A stretch of DNA of 64,000 bases from Actinomycetota bacterium (GTDB lineage: Bacteria > Actinomycetota > Actinomycetes > Nanopelagicales > Nanopelagicaceae), in contig WLNY01000005.1 of assembly GCA_009699575.1 (NCBI GenBank), forward strand, positions 23,280 through 87,279, given 5' to 3'. The notes beneath the pieces are model-generated. The model was not told where the DNA came from. It made no database searches and worked only from the letters and a program-made list of their open reading frames with translations. Shown in pieces: positions 1 through 8,898 of this stretch. The position numbers were made by a program, and so were the translations under genes. Position 1 is the stretch's first letter; every line of letters begins with the position of its first letter.

Positions 1-262
1 TGTCGATGTCATTTATTCTTGCGGCCCCATGGGTATGCTCTCGGCTATCTCGTCAATCGTTAAAGGTTCTGATGTGGTCCATCAATGTGCAGTTGAAGAG
101 TCAATGGCCTGTGGTGTGGGAATTTGCATGACTTGCGTTATCCCCGTTGCAGATGAATTCGGCGTGACAACAATGAAACGTTCATGCATTGATGGCCCCG
201 TGATGGATGGATCACTGGTTCAATGGAACTTAGTAGGCAAAATTCCAGAGGTAACACCATGA
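1..262 (+). CDS. pyrK: Dihydroorotate dehydrogenase electron-transfer subunit, C-terminal part
   Basis: The reading frame is open from base 2, so the gene starts before the window; only about 86 residues are present. The visible part has the CGPMGM motif of the NAD-binding end of the FAD domain. It is followed by a cysteine cluster (C-A-V-E-E-S-M-A-C-G-V-G-I-C-M-T-C) that binds the 2Fe-2S cluster in PyrK. PyrK passes electrons from the class 1B dihydroorotate dehydrogenase to NAD+ in UMP synthesis. Its stop overlaps the pyrD start (ATGA), which supports translational coupling with its catalytic partner. The ORF-track start at 29 is an internal Met. Confidence 0.93.
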   Translation, partial: VDVIYSCGPMGMLSAISSIVKGSDVVHQCAVEESMACGVGICMTCVIPVADEFGVTTMKRSCIDGPVMDGSLVQWNLVGKIPEVTP

Positions 263-1200
263 TTGACATGTCGACGACTCTTGGTACGGCTTGGTTTGCA
301 CATCCAATATTTACAGCAAGTGGATGTGCAAGTTCAGGAAAAGAATTAGCTCAATTTATTAATCTCGAAGATATAGGCGCAGTAGTTACAAAATCTGTGA
401 TGAACAAGGCTCGTCATGGGCGACCAACTCCTCGCATGGCTGAGACTGCAAGTGGAATGGTCAATTCGATTGGACTCCAAGGCCCAGGAATTGATTCATT
501 TCTGGCTAATGACCTACCGTGGTTAGTTGAAAATAGAGCGAGAGTAATTGTCTCTATTGCAGGGGAGACAGTTGAAGAATATGCGGTTCTTGCTCGTAAA
601 TTGAGATCTGCCCCAGGAATCAGCGCGGTAGAAGTAAATATTTCCTGCCCCAATGTTGAGAATCGCGGATTGGTCTTCGCATGCGACCCAGATGCCTCCC
701 GTAATGTCATTGATGGAGTACGCCGAGCACTAGGTGGTGAATTGCCGATCATCGCCAAACTTTCTCCAGATGTGACGGATCTTGTCTCCATCGCTCGGGG
801 AGTAATTGATTCGGGAGCGGATGGGTTGGCTTTAATTAATACAGTTCTTGCCATGGTGATAAATATTGATTCAATGCGCCCACATCTTGCGGGGAAAACT
901 GGTGGCCTTTCTGGTCCAGCGATAAAACCAATTGCAGTGCGCGCGATTTATCAGGTTCACAGTGCGATGCCGAAAGTACCCATTCTCGGTATGGGTGGAG
1001 TGTCATCAGGGCGAGACGCACTTGAATTGATCTTGGCGGGGGCAAGTGGCGTTTCAGTAGGCACGGCTTCCTTTGGTAATCCAAGTGCTGTAACGCAGAT
1101 CCAGAATGAATTGCAATTTCTCCTTGAGGCACGCGGTTTTACTTCACTTACTCAAGCGGTTGGATACGCACATCGAATAGAGGAGGCAAGTACATCGTGA
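259..1200 (+). CDS. pyrD: Dihydroorotate dehydrogenase, class 1B catalytic subunit
   Basis: A 313-residue protein, normal for class 1B. It oxidises dihydroorotate to orotate in the cytosol with FMN and hands electrons to PyrK. The NISCPN motif carries the catalytic cysteine and the substrate-binding asparagines of class 1 enzymes; KLSPD and NTVLAM motifs follow, and GMGGV lies in the FMN phosphate region. The start at 259 (ATG overlapping the pyrK stop) is preferred over the longer ORF at 223, because family homology begins at MIDMSTTL and the extension lies inside pyrK. The stop overlaps the pyrF GTG. Confidence 0.95.
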   Translation: MIDMSTTLGTAWFAHPIFTASGCASSGKELAQFINLEDIGAVVTKSVMNKARHGRPTPRMAETASGMVNSIGLQGPGIDSFLANDLPWLVENRARVIVSIAGETVEEYAVLARKLRSAPGISAVEVNISCPNVENRGLVFACDPDASRNVIDGVRRALGGELPIIAKLSPDVTDLVSIARGVIDSGADGLALINTVLAMVINIDSMRPHLAGKTGGLSGPAIKPIAVRAIYQVHSAMPKVPILGMGGVSSGRDALELILAGASGVSVGTASFGNPSAVTQIQNELQFLLEARGFTSLTQAVGYAHRIEEASTS

Positions 1201-1904
1201 GCAATCGGGCACCGATTATTTTGGCAGTAGATACTTCCTCTATAAGCACTGCAATATCGTGGATAAAAGCAACAGAAGATTATGTTTCAGGATACAAACT
1301 AGGACTTGAATTCTTTTTAGCATGTGGCCTTGATGGAGTAAAAGAGGTTTCGCAGCATATTGACCTTGATTTATTTCTTGACCTTAAGCTGCACGATATT
1401 CCCAATACAGTTTCAAAAGCAGCAAAGGCAATCGAAGAGTTTTCTCCACGGTTTCTGACAGTTCATGCAAGTGGAGGCACTGCAATGATTGCGGCAGCGG
1501 TTCACTCTCTTCCAAACACATTAGTTACAGCAGTCACGATTTTGACTTCCCTGTCTGCCTTAGATGTACACGAAATTGGCTACTCTCAACCACCATTAGA
1601 GTCTGCGGTTCGACTCGCGTCACTTGCAGTAAAGGCAGGCGCGAAAGCTTTAGTGTGTTCACCTCAAGAGACATCAGCGATTCGAAATGAGGTAGGCGCG
1701 GAACCTGTGATTATCACACCAGGAGTTCGTCCAATCGAGTCTTCTGGTGGCGACGATCAGGTTCGCACAATGACGCCGTCGCAGGCAATTCGCCAGGGAG
1801 CTAACTACGTCGTTATTGGTCGCCCTGTTACAGGCGGGGATTCGCTTCAAGATATACACACTCGGGCCAAGAAAATAGCCGCCGATATTTTAATCGGAGA
1901 GTAA
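1197..1904 (+). CDS. pyrF: Orotidine 5'-phosphate decarboxylase (group I)
   Basis: A 235-residue protein that converts OMP to UMP, the last step of de novo UMP synthesis. The D62-L-K64-L-H-D67-I-P-N-T motif is the catalytic Asp-Lys-Asp array; TPGVR and the DDQ-R phosphate-binding end follow. Start is GTG, overlapping the pyrD stop (GTGA). The DLKLHDIP form and the short length match the E. coli-type group I enzyme, not the longer group II (DAKRGDIG) form typical of mycobacteria and streptomycetes. Confidence 0.95.
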   Translation: MSNRAPIILAVDTSSISTAISWIKATEDYVSGYKLGLEFFLACGLDGVKEVSQHIDLDLFLDLKLHDIPNTVSKAAKAIEEFSPRFLTVHASGGTAMIAAAVHSLPNTLVTAVTILTSLSALDVHEIGYSQPPLESAVRLASLAVKAGAKALVCSPQETSAIRNEVGAEPVIITPGVRPIESSGGDDQVRTMTPSQAIRQGANYVVIGRPVTGGDSLQDIHTRAKKIAADILIGE

Positions 1905-1912
1905 CTCTGTAC

Positions 1913-1918
1913 TAGATT
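1913..1918 (+). promoter_or_regulatory. -10 hexamer for leaderless mihF-gmk
   Basis: TAGATT followed by exactly six bases and then GTG at 1925. The same TAnnnT-N6-start arrangement recurs at eleven other genes here, so this argues for GTG 1925 over the ORF-track GTG at 1919. No clear -35 is visible. Confidence 0.55.
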
Positions 1919-1924
1919 GTGCAC

Positions 1925-2785
1925 GTGTCTACGCCCCCGAAACTGACTCCCCAAGCTCGAGCGGCAGCCCTAGAAAAGGCGAAAGTTTCCCGCCAGGAGC
2001 GGGCTTTCATAAAAGCATCTCTCAAAGCGGGCGACGTATTTCTTTCCGATGTTTTAGATATGGCTCAAAAGAATGAAGCGGTAGGAAAAATGAGAGTCGC
2101 TGACTTACTCTCTTCACTGTCAGGAGTAGGAAAAGTTCGCGCGCAAAGTATTATGGAGAAGATTGGAATTTCTCCTACTCGAAGAATCCAAGGTTTGGGT
2201 GTTCATCAGTTACTGGCATTACGTAAAGAATTTTCGATACCAACTTTTCGGGGAAAACTCTTTGTGCTTTCGGGCCCAGGTGGCGTTGGCAAAAGTACGG
2301 TGGCAAAAGAGTTGCGCAAAAACAGTGATTTTTGGGTGAGCATCTCAGCAACAACACGGGAACCCCGTGCAAATGAAATTGAAGGAATAGATTACAAGTT
2401 TTTAAGTAACGAAGAATTCGACAGGGAAATAGCTGAAGATAATTTCCTTGAGTGGGCAGCTTTCGCTGGCTCTCGGTATGGGTCTCCTCGTAGACCTGTT
2501 GAAACAGCCCTCGCATCTGGGCGTAATGTTTTGCTGGAGATAGAAATTGCCGGTGCTAGGCAGGTGAAGCAGCACGCGCCAGAAGCGATCTTGGTCTTCC
2601 TAGAACCTCCCAGCTGGGAGGAGCTTGTCGGCCGCCTGGAAGGCAGAGCTACGGATTCTCCCGAGAGACGCGCTCAGAGACTGCTTTTGGCGCAAGAAGA
2701 ATTGGCTGCAGCGTCATTTTTTGACGTTGTTATCACTAATGATCAGGTCAGTAAGGTCGTCGATAGGCTGTTATCCTTAGCCTAA
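1925..2785 (+). CDS. gmk: Integration host factor (mIHF) - guanylate kinase fusion
   Basis: One uninterrupted 286-residue frame holds two proteins that are separate neighbours in mycobacteria. Residues 1-103 or so match mycobacterial-type integration host factor (R-A-A-A-L-E-K-A, a helix-hairpin-helix-like L-S-G-V-G-K-V-R-A, then T-R-R-I-Q-G-L-G), a nucleoid DNA-binding protein. From about residue 110 a full guanylate kinase follows, with P-loop GPGGVGKST (117-125), the STTREPR-type GMP-binding stretch (SATTREPR) and the lid region; it phosphorylates GMP to GDP. No stop and no ATG or GTG with a ribosome site separates the halves, although weak TTG/CTG codons exist. The GTG at 1925 is chosen from the promoter spacing and mIHF homology. 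rpoZ follows, as usual in Actinobacteria. Confidence 0.9.
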   Translation: MSTPPKLTPQARAAALEKAKVSRQERAFIKASLKAGDVFLSDVLDMAQKNEAVGKMRVADLLSSLSGVGKVRAQSIMEKIGISPTRRIQGLGVHQLLALRKEFSIPTFRGKLFVLSGPGGVGKSTVAKELRKNSDFWVSISATTREPRANEIEGIDYKFLSNEEFDREIAEDNFLEWAAFAGSRYGSPRRPVETALASGRNVLLEIEIAGARQVKQHAPEAILVFLEPPSWEELVGRLEGRATDSPERRAQRLLLAQEELAAASFFDVVITNDQVSKVVDRLLSLA

Positions 2786-2823
2786 GTTTCCAACGCGTAC
2801 AGCTACATTTTTAGGAGAAATAC

Positions 2824-3072
2824 ATGGACGGTATTACTAACCCACCAATTGATGAACTTCTTGACAAGAGTGGATCCAAGTACAGCCTAGTTCTCTATGC
2901 AGCCAAGCGTGCACGCCAAATCAACGCGTACTACTCACAACTTGGTGAAGGACTTTTGGAATATGTAGGGCCTTTGGTTGAAACTCATATTCACGAGAAG
3001 CCACTCTCTATTGCATTGCGCGAAATTAACGAAGGTCTTCTCACAATCGAAAATCTAGAACCAACCGCGTAA
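2824..3072 (+). CDS. rpoZ: RNA polymerase omega subunit
   Basis: An 82-residue protein with the omega signature: PPIDELL near the N-terminus, then [16 protein letters not shown], then [10 protein letters not shown]. Omega stabilises the beta' subunit during RNA polymerase assembly. A good ribosome site (AGGAGA) lies 7 bases before the ATG. The gene sits between gmk and coaBC, the standard actinobacterial order. Confidence 0.95.
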   Translation: MDGITNPPIDELLDKSGSKYSLVLYAAKRARQINAYYSQLGEGLLEYVGPLVETHIHEKPLSIALREINEGLLTIENLEPTA

Positions 3073-3097
3073 GTAACACCGCGCCTCTTTTCACACT

Positions 3098-4285
3098 ATG
3101 AAGAGCAGAAACCGAGAGTTAATCCTTGGTATTGGTGGAGGTATTGCAGCGTATAAGTCCTGTGAATTACTACGTCGTTTCCAAGACAGTGGCTTCGGCG
3201 TAACCGTTATCCCAACGCCTTCAAGTCTGAATTTCGTTGGTCTTGCGACGTGGGAAGCGCTCTCAGGGCGTGAAGTAACCACTGGAGTATTTCAAGATGT
3301 CAAGAATGTACGACATATCTCACTGGCTCACGATCACGGCGCGATAGTTATTGCGCCCGCAACTGCTGATCTCATTGCTCGCCTGGCAGCTGGGCGAGCA
3401 GATGATCTGCTCACCAATGTGGTTTTGGCTTCGACTTCTCCTAAGATTTTAGTGCCCGCAATGCATCCAGCAATGTGGAAAAATCCGGCAACAATGGAAA
3501 ACATTCGCACATTGAAAGAGCGCGGCTTTCACGTGATTACACCAGATGTGGGGCGCCTAACGGGAGAGGATGTCGGAATAGGTCGTTTTCCTACCGTTGA
3601 ACGAATAATCAAGGAATGCACAGAGTTTCTCAATAGTGACTTGAATTTTATAGGCAAAAAGGTTTTAGTTTCGGCTGGCGGTACCCGTGAGGCTATAGAT
3701 CCGGTGCGCTACATCGGAAATCGAAGTTCTGGCAAGCAAGGATATGCAATTGCAACATCGGCCCTTGATCGGGGAGCGCAGGTAGTGCTTGTCTTAGCTA
3801 ATTCGGCACTACCCGATCTGCCAGGTGCTACAACGATACGAGTCGAGACCGCTCAGGAGATGTCTACGGCACTTCATCAACATTTCCCAGAGTGTGATCT
3901 CCTTGCAATGGCAGCTGCTGTATCCGATGCTCGGCCCGTAACGCCATCTAGTCAAAAAATTAAGAAGGATAAGTTCACGTCCATCGAACTAACACAGAAC
4001 CCCGACATTCTTGCCTCGTTGGCAGCGTCTAAAAAAAGAAACCAGATCATCATCGGCTTCGCTGCCGAGACCCAACTAAAACCTTCCGAGGCTCGAGAGA
4101 AATTGGCGAAGAAAGGTGCCGATATCGCTTACGTCAATGATGTGTCACAGGGCGCAATCTTTGGTCAAGATGTGAGTTCTGGAGTCCTCTTTACTGACAC
4201 AGGTGAAGAGATCGTGATTTCTGACATGGAGAAAGACACGCTTGCCCATATCATGCTCGATTGCGCCCTATCTGCGTTAAGTTAG
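3098..4285 (+). CDS. coaBC: Bifunctional phosphopantothenoylcysteine synthetase/decarboxylase
   Basis: A 395-residue Dfp-type enzyme for two steps of coenzyme A synthesis. The N-terminal CoaC flavoprotein domain (about 1-180) has [10 protein letters not shown], the HISLAHD segment with the active-site histidine (73-79) and PAMHPAMW (120-127), the actinobacterial form of the PXMNXXMW motif. The C-terminal CoaB domain (about 185-395) has [25 protein letters not shown] and KIKKDK. It lies in an rpoZ-coaBC-metK-priA run with 4-25 nt gaps, probably one transcript. Confidence 0.96.
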   Translation: MKSRNRELILGIGGGIAAYKSCELLRRFQDSGFGVTVIPTPSSLNFVGLATWEALSGREVTTGVFQDVKNVRHISLAHDHGAIVIAPATADLIARLAAGRADDLLTNVVLASTSPKILVPAMHPAMWKNPATMENIRTLKERGFHVITPDVGRLTGEDVGIGRFPTVERIIKECTEFLNSDLNFIGKKVLVSAGGTREAIDPVRYIGNRSSGKQGYAIATSALDRGAQVVLVLANSALPDLPGATTIRVETAQEMSTALHQHFPECDLLAMAAAVSDARPVTPSSQKIKKDKFTSIELTQNPDILASLAASKKRNQIIIGFAAETQLKPSEAREKLAKKGADIAYVNDVSQGAIFGQDVSSGVLFTDTGEEIVISDMEKDTLAHIMLDCALSALS

Positions 4286-4289
4286 CCCA

Positions 4290-5480
4290 ATGTCTGCGCG
4301 CCTATTTACATCTGAATCAGTCACCGAAGGCCACCCGGATAAAATTGCGGATCAGATTTCTGATGCAATTCTTGATTCACTCATCGGTCCAGATCCCACA
4401 AGTCGCGTTGCGGTTGAAACCCTCATTACGACAGGCCAGGTTCATGTTGCTGGGGAAGTGACAACCGATGTCTACGCAGATATCACCGGGATTATTCGAG
4501 ACACAGTTTTGGCAATCGGGTATGACTCATCAGATAAAGGCTTCGACGGAAATTCCTGCGGCGTAAGTGTCTCTATTGGTCAGCAGTCTCAGGACATTGC
4601 TCAGGGAGTTGATGATGCTTACGAGAATCGTGTTTCGTTTTCCGGCGACCCTTTAGATTTACAAGGTGCCGGCGACCAAGGATTAATGTTTGGTTACGCG
4701 TGCGATGACACCAAGGAATTAATGCCACTTCCAATTTGGTTAGCGCACGAATTAGCAGCCCAATTGGCGAAAGTTCGAAAGTCTGGAGAGCTGGAATATT
4801 TACGTCCTGATGGAAAAACGCAGGTCACTATTGAGTACGAAGGTGACAAGGCTGTAGCCCTAAATACAATAGTTGTTTCCTCGCAACATAGAGCAGATAT
4901 TGATGTCACAAAACAACTCACACCAGAGATTATTGCGTATGTAATCAACCCCGTCTTAGAGAAGATTGATTTGCCTCGTAGCGATTTAAACATATTGATC
5001 AATCCGACAGGTCGGTTCGTGATCGGTGGCCCGATGGGAGATGCCGGACTCACTGGACGAAAAATAATTGTTGATACATACGGTGGTATGGCGCGACATG
5101 GCGGGGGGGCATTCAGTGGGAAAGATCCATCAAAGGTTGATCGATCTGCTGCATATGCCATGCGCTGGGTGGCTAAGAATGTGGTGGCAGCAGGACTTGC
5201 TCGTCGCTGCGAAGTCCAAGTTGCTTACGCAATTGGAAAAGCACAACCCGTTGGTTTATTTGTAGAGACGTTCGGAACACACACTGTGCCAGTTATCGAG
5301 ATTCAAAACGCAGTATTGACCGTTTTCGATTTGCGTCCTGCGGCTATTATTGCGCAATTGGATTTATTACGACCTATTTATTCTAAGACAAGCGCCTATG
5401 GGCACTTTGGTCGCGAACTCCCTGAATTCACGTGGGAGAGAACCAACCGAATAGACGCACTTCGCGCCGCAATCAAGTAG
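4290..5480 (+). CDS. metK: S-adenosylmethionine synthetase
   Basis: A 396-residue enzyme that makes S-adenosylmethionine from methionine and ATP. Seen: the N-terminal [11 protein letters not shown] (H15, D17), the [12 protein letters not shown] signature (about 126-137) and the glycine-rich [16 protein letters not shown] loop near residue 270. Length and end points are normal. The ATG is 5 bases after the coaBC stop, so translation is probably coupled. I see no SAM riboswitch upstream. Confidence 0.97.
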   Translation: MSARLFTSESVTEGHPDKIADQISDAILDSLIGPDPTSRVAVETLITTGQVHVAGEVTTDVYADITGIIRDTVLAIGYDSSDKGFDGNSCGVSVSIGQQSQDIAQGVDDAYENRVSFSGDPLDLQGAGDQGLMFGYACDDTKELMPLPIWLAHELAAQLAKVRKSGELEYLRPDGKTQVTIEYEGDKAVALNTIVVSSQHRADIDVTKQLTPEIIAYVINPVLEKIDLPRSDLNILINPTGRFVIGGPMGDAGLTGRKIIVDTYGGMARHGGGAFSGKDPSKVDRSAAYAMRWVAKNVVAAGLARRCEVQVAYAIGKAQPVGLFVETFGTHTVPVIEIQNAVLTVFDLRPAAIIAQLDLLRPIYSKTSAYGHFGRELPEFTWERTNRIDALRAAIK

Positions 5481-5488
5481 ATACTTCC

Positions 5489-7402
5489 ATGTCGCAAGCA
5501 CGTCCGCTTCGACTTCGAAGAGAGGTAATACCTGTTCCTGCGGGTCCGGTCGCATCACACAATCACATTGCGCGAGTATGGGTAGATTCTGGTGTAGCGC
5601 ATTTGGATGGATACTTCGATTACGAGATTCCGCAGGCATTGAGCGAGCAAGTTAGAGCTGGCGTACGCGTAGGTGTTTCCTTTGCGGGTCGCGAAGTAGA
5701 AGCACTGGTACTCGCACGTTTGAACAGTTCGGATTCGGGTGCGCACCTAAAATCCATCACGAGAGTTTTATCTCCGATACCGCTTGCTTCACCTGCAACA
5801 CTTTCTTTAATTGAAAATATTGCAAGGGAGTGGGCCTGTCACCCATTTGAGCTTATTCGCTCAGCTATACCACCTCGTGTCGTACTTTCAGAGAAAGCTA
5901 TCACTGCTCACGCACAATCTTGGTGGGAGTTAAGGAATTCTAAGATAGATTTTGCACATAAGCCTTCTAAAACATATTTCTCACATAGCCCTAGTGTTCT
6001 TGCTTTAGATGAAGTTCTTTCTTTAGCCTTAGACAACATTGCACGCGGCAAAGTATTGATACTCGTACCGGACGAAAATAACTTAGATGTATTGCAGAAT
6101 ATTTTGAGAGAGTCCACAAACACAGTGGAAGTTTTACGTCTCGACAGCACTCTGGCTCGTTCCACGCGATATTCACATTTCTTGAGAATTTGTCTAGGCT
6201 CGCCCGATATAGTGATTGGAACCCGAAGCGCCGTTTTCGCTCCAATCCAAGACCTAGCCACCATTATCATCGTGCACGAATCGTCGGAACAGTTTTATGA
6301 GCCGCGATCTCCAGGGTGGAACGTAAGAGCAGTAGCTGACGAGCGGTCAAAATCCGAAGGAATTAACATTATTTACACCGGTTACAGCCCTTCCATCGAA
6401 GTAGGCATGCAAATTGAAGCAAAGGAGATTAAGTATCTCAGTGCTTCAACACGAGTGCCAGTAAATGCATTTGCGCAAACCTCTGGAGAACTTCTACCTG
6501 ATCGCATATTTTCACCAATACGATCTGCTCTGCGTGATGGGACTGTTTTATTCTTAGTACCTCGAAAGGGTTACGGAAACGCACTACTCTGTGCGAAATG
6601 CCGAAATATTGCATATTGCAGTTGTGGCGGACGACTTGCGGTGGCCGGTTCTGGAATGGATCCTCAATGTGTTGTATGCCTTAGATTTAACGGTGATTGG
6701 AAATGTTCGTGGTGTCAAAGTACTGAACGTTATTACGCCGCTCGAGGCATCGATCGCGCAGTTGAGGAGATTGGGCGGGCATTTCCTAATAATGCAATAG
6801 TTTCATCTTCAGGGGATCACATACTTAGGGGAGTGGGTCACGAAACAAAAATAGTTGTCAGCACTCCTGGGTCTATCCCGCATATACAAGGGGGCTATTC
6901 AGCAGTTGTTATTCTAGAAGGTTTACGCTTCCTAGCTGGTACTGATTTCAAAAGCACGCAAAGAGCCACTGAATTCTTCTTTGACGCCGCCTCGCACAAG
7001 AGCATTCACGGTGCTGTTCTCATTGTTCTAGATAATGCCCATCCAGTTGTAGCCGCTCTGGCGAGATGGAACCCAACAATTGTTGTAAAAAATGAATTGA
7101 GGGATCGCAAGGAGCTATCTTTGCCGCCGTACGTAACAACAACTAGTTTTGAGATAGACGCGTCTGAGGCAGCACGCTTTGCTAGTGGTCTACGTGAATC
7201 AGTAACGTCGCATCGATTACCACCCCTTACTAAAATATATGGTCCCACTCCTATCGGTTCTTCACGCAGCAGAATTCACATGACTACACCCCTTGATGGA
7301 CGCCTAGAAGTAGCTCAGTTTCTTCGAGAGCTTAATAGACGCCGGGCCATCGCCAAGAAAATCGCCCTTGTTATAAGAATTGATCCCTACAGTCTCATCT
7401 GA
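5489..7402 (+). CDS. priA: PriA-like primosomal protein N', helicase-inactive form
   Basis: A 637-residue protein with the PriA layout: an N-terminal 3'-DNA-end-binding domain (about 25-130), a degenerate helicase core, and a zinc-binding insert with four CxxC/CxC-like pairs (about 367-415). The Walker A GxGKT is missing, and the DEEH box is replaced by HESS in IIIVHESSEQF (about residue 262), so ATP-driven unwinding is unlikely. Actinobacterial PriA proteins are known to lack these motifs; it may keep a DNA-binding or restart-scaffold role. ATG 5489 is chosen over the ORF-track start 5432, which lies inside metK. Confidence 0.85.
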   Translation: MSQARPLRLRREVIPVPAGPVASHNHIARVWVDSGVAHLDGYFDYEIPQALSEQVRAGVRVGVSFAGREVEALVLARLNSSDSGAHLKSITRVLSPIPLASPATLSLIENIAREWACHPFELIRSAIPPRVVLSEKAITAHAQSWWELRNSKIDFAHKPSKTYFSHSPSVLALDEVLSLALDNIARGKVLILVPDENNLDVLQNILRESTNTVEVLRLDSTLARSTRYSHFLRICLGSPDIVIGTRSAVFAPIQDLATIIIVHESSEQFYEPRSPGWNVRAVADERSKSEGINIIYTGYSPSIEVGMQIEAKEIKYLSASTRVPVNAFAQTSGELLPDRIFSPIRSALRDGTVLFLVPRKGYGNALLCAKCRNIAYCSCGGRLAVAGSGMDPQCVVCLRFNGDWKCSWCQSTERYYAARGIDRAVEEIGRAFPNNAIVSSSGDHILRGVGHETKIVVSTPGSIPHIQGGYSAVVILEGLRFLAGTDFKSTQRATEFFFDAASHKSIHGAVLIVLDNAHPVVAALARWNPTIVVKNELRDRKELSLPPYVTTTSFEIDASEAARFASGLRESVTSHRLPPLTKIYGPTPIGSSRSRIHMTTPLDGRLEVAQFLRELNRRRAIAKKIALVIRIDPYSLI

Positions 7403-7411
7403 TTCCCTTGA

Positions 7412-7417
7412 TAGACT
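7412..7417 (+). promoter_or_regulatory. -10 hexamer for leaderless def
   Basis: TAGACT, six bases, then the def ATG at 7424. It lies just after the priA stop. No ribosome site is visible between it and the ATG, consistent with a leaderless mRNA. Confidence 0.55.
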
Positions 7418-7423
7418 AGCCAC

Positions 7424-7984
7424 ATGTCGATCATGCCTATTCGTCTCTTTGGAGATCCGGTCTTGATCACTCCTGCCGCAGAAGTTATCGACTTTGATAA
7501 AGAGTTGCGTACATTGGTTTCTGATTTGACGGAGACAATGCTTAATGCGCCCGGTGCGGGTTTAGCAGCACCGCAGATTGGAGTTCCATTAAGAGTTTTT
7601 GTCTGGGATGTCGATGAAGCTCTGGGACACCTCATTAACCCAACCTTAGATTTATCGCCTGAATTGCAGGAGGGGACTGAGGGTTGCTTATCCTTTCCGG
7701 AAATACTCTATGACACTCCTCGCGCCATGCGTGTTGTCGCAAAGGGGTGGAACATGTACGGAGAGCCGATCAGCGTGGAGGGGAGCGAACTCCTTGCTCG
7801 CGCAATTCAACATGAGACAGACCATCTTGATGGAATCGTTTTTATTGATCGCTTATCTCCTGAGAATCGCAAGTTAGCTATGAAGGAGATTCGTGAGTCG
7901 GACTGGTTTGGAACTGCAGCGAGCGCGGGGCTTACCCCACAGTTCAAAACTTCCCCTCACTCAACTTTTGGTCTAGGGCTTTAG
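7424..7984 (+). CDS. def: Peptide deformylase
   Basis: A 186-residue metal-dependent hydrolase that removes the N-formyl group from new proteins. All three motifs are intact: GAGLAAPQIG (about residue 45), EGCLSFP (about 86, metal-binding Cys) and HETDHLDG (about 129, two metal-binding His and the catalytic Glu). It has its own leaderless-type promoter. Its TAG stop overlaps the GTG of fmt by one base, pairing the enzymes that remove and add the formyl group. Confidence 0.96.
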   Translation: MSIMPIRLFGDPVLITPAAEVIDFDKELRTLVSDLTETMLNAPGAGLAAPQIGVPLRVFVWDVDEALGHLINPTLDLSPELQEGTEGCLSFPEILYDTPRAMRVVAKGWNMYGEPISVEGSELLARAIQHETDHLDGIVFIDRLSPENRKLAMKEIRESDWFGTAASAGLTPQFKTSPHSTFGLGL

Positions 7985-8898
7985 TGCGTATCTGTGTTGC
8001 TGCGACACCTGATGTAGCAATTCCAACGCTGGATTATCTCCTTCACAGCGATCACGAACTTATTTCGGTGATTACTCAGCCAGATCGACCCGCGGGACGA
8101 GGCAGGGAGTTGCAATCAACTCCCGTCGCACAATGGGCGTCAGTGAATAATATTTTGCTCCATAAATGTAATAGTGATGACGAAGTCGCGAGTGCGCTCG
8201 AAAATATCGATTTGGTCATCGCAATCGGATATGGACGTATTCTTGCTCCCTACGTTTTGCAAATTCCTCGCTATGGTTTTATAAACCTACATTTCTCACT
8301 TCTGCCCTCATATCGCGGCGCAGCGCCTGCTCAGCGTGCACTATTGGCTGGCGAGGTGAAAACTGGTGTCACTGTTTTTAAATTAGATGCCGGCATGGAT
8401 ACAGGACCCATTTATCGTTCTCAAGTAGTTGATATTGCTCAAACGTGGAACACCGGCGATCTGCTGAAAGTTTTATCTGAAATAGGTAGCGACATTGTTT
8501 CAGCAACAATTGATGACATTCTTGCGGGGGTTTTACCGGTCGCGCAATCAGGGGCAGGAATTTCATTTGCTCCTAAGATCCTTCGCGATGAAACCTGGAT
8601 TGACTGGTCCCAGAGTGCTGAGAAGATTAATAACCATGTCCGAGCCTTTACGCCTCATCCAGGCGCGCTCACTAAATTTCGAGGTCAGATTTTCAAAATA
8701 ATTAACATTGGATACGCCGAGGAGGAGATCATGTTAAAAGCAGGAGAACTCACCCTCCTCAATAAAAAGGTTTATGTGGGATGCGATGATGGGCAGATTG
8801 TGAATTTAATTTCAGTGACACCCTCAGGAGGCAAACCCATGTCTGCCTGTGACTGGGCTAATGGCGCACGCCTTGTACTAGGGGAGAAATTTGGCTAA
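7984..8898 (+). CDS. fmt: Methionyl-tRNA formyltransferase
   Basis: A 304-residue enzyme that formylates initiator Met-tRNA using 10-formyl-THF. Seen: the TQPDRPAGRG loop, catalytic N-L-H in INLHFSLLPSYRGAAP (about residues 100-113) and the third catalytic residue in DAGMDTG (about 135). A C-terminal tRNA-binding domain follows. Start is GTG (TAGTG junction with def). The stop lies 8 bases inside rsmB. Confidence 0.95.
   Translation: MRICVAATPDVAIPTLDYLLHSDHELISVITQPDRPAGRGRELQSTPVAQWASVNNILLHKCNSDDEVASALENIDLVIAIGYGRILAPYVLQIPRYGFINLHFSLLPSYRGAAPAQRALLAGEVKTGVTVFKLDAGMDTGPIYRSQVVDIAQTWNTGDLLKVLSEIGSDIVSATIDDILAGVLPVAQSGAGISFAPKILRDETWIDWSQSAEKINNHVRAFTPHPGALTKFRGQIFKIINIGYAEEEIMLKAGELTLLNKKVYVGCDDGQIVNLISVTPSGGKPMSACDWANGARLVLGEKFG

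Noticed and set aside
4260-4290. SAM riboswitch before metK
   Set aside because: Only 4 bases separate coaBC from metK; there is no room for an aptamer.
4694-5161. 155-aa minus-strand ORF
   Set aside because: Lies wholly within metK, which has full motifs on the other strand.
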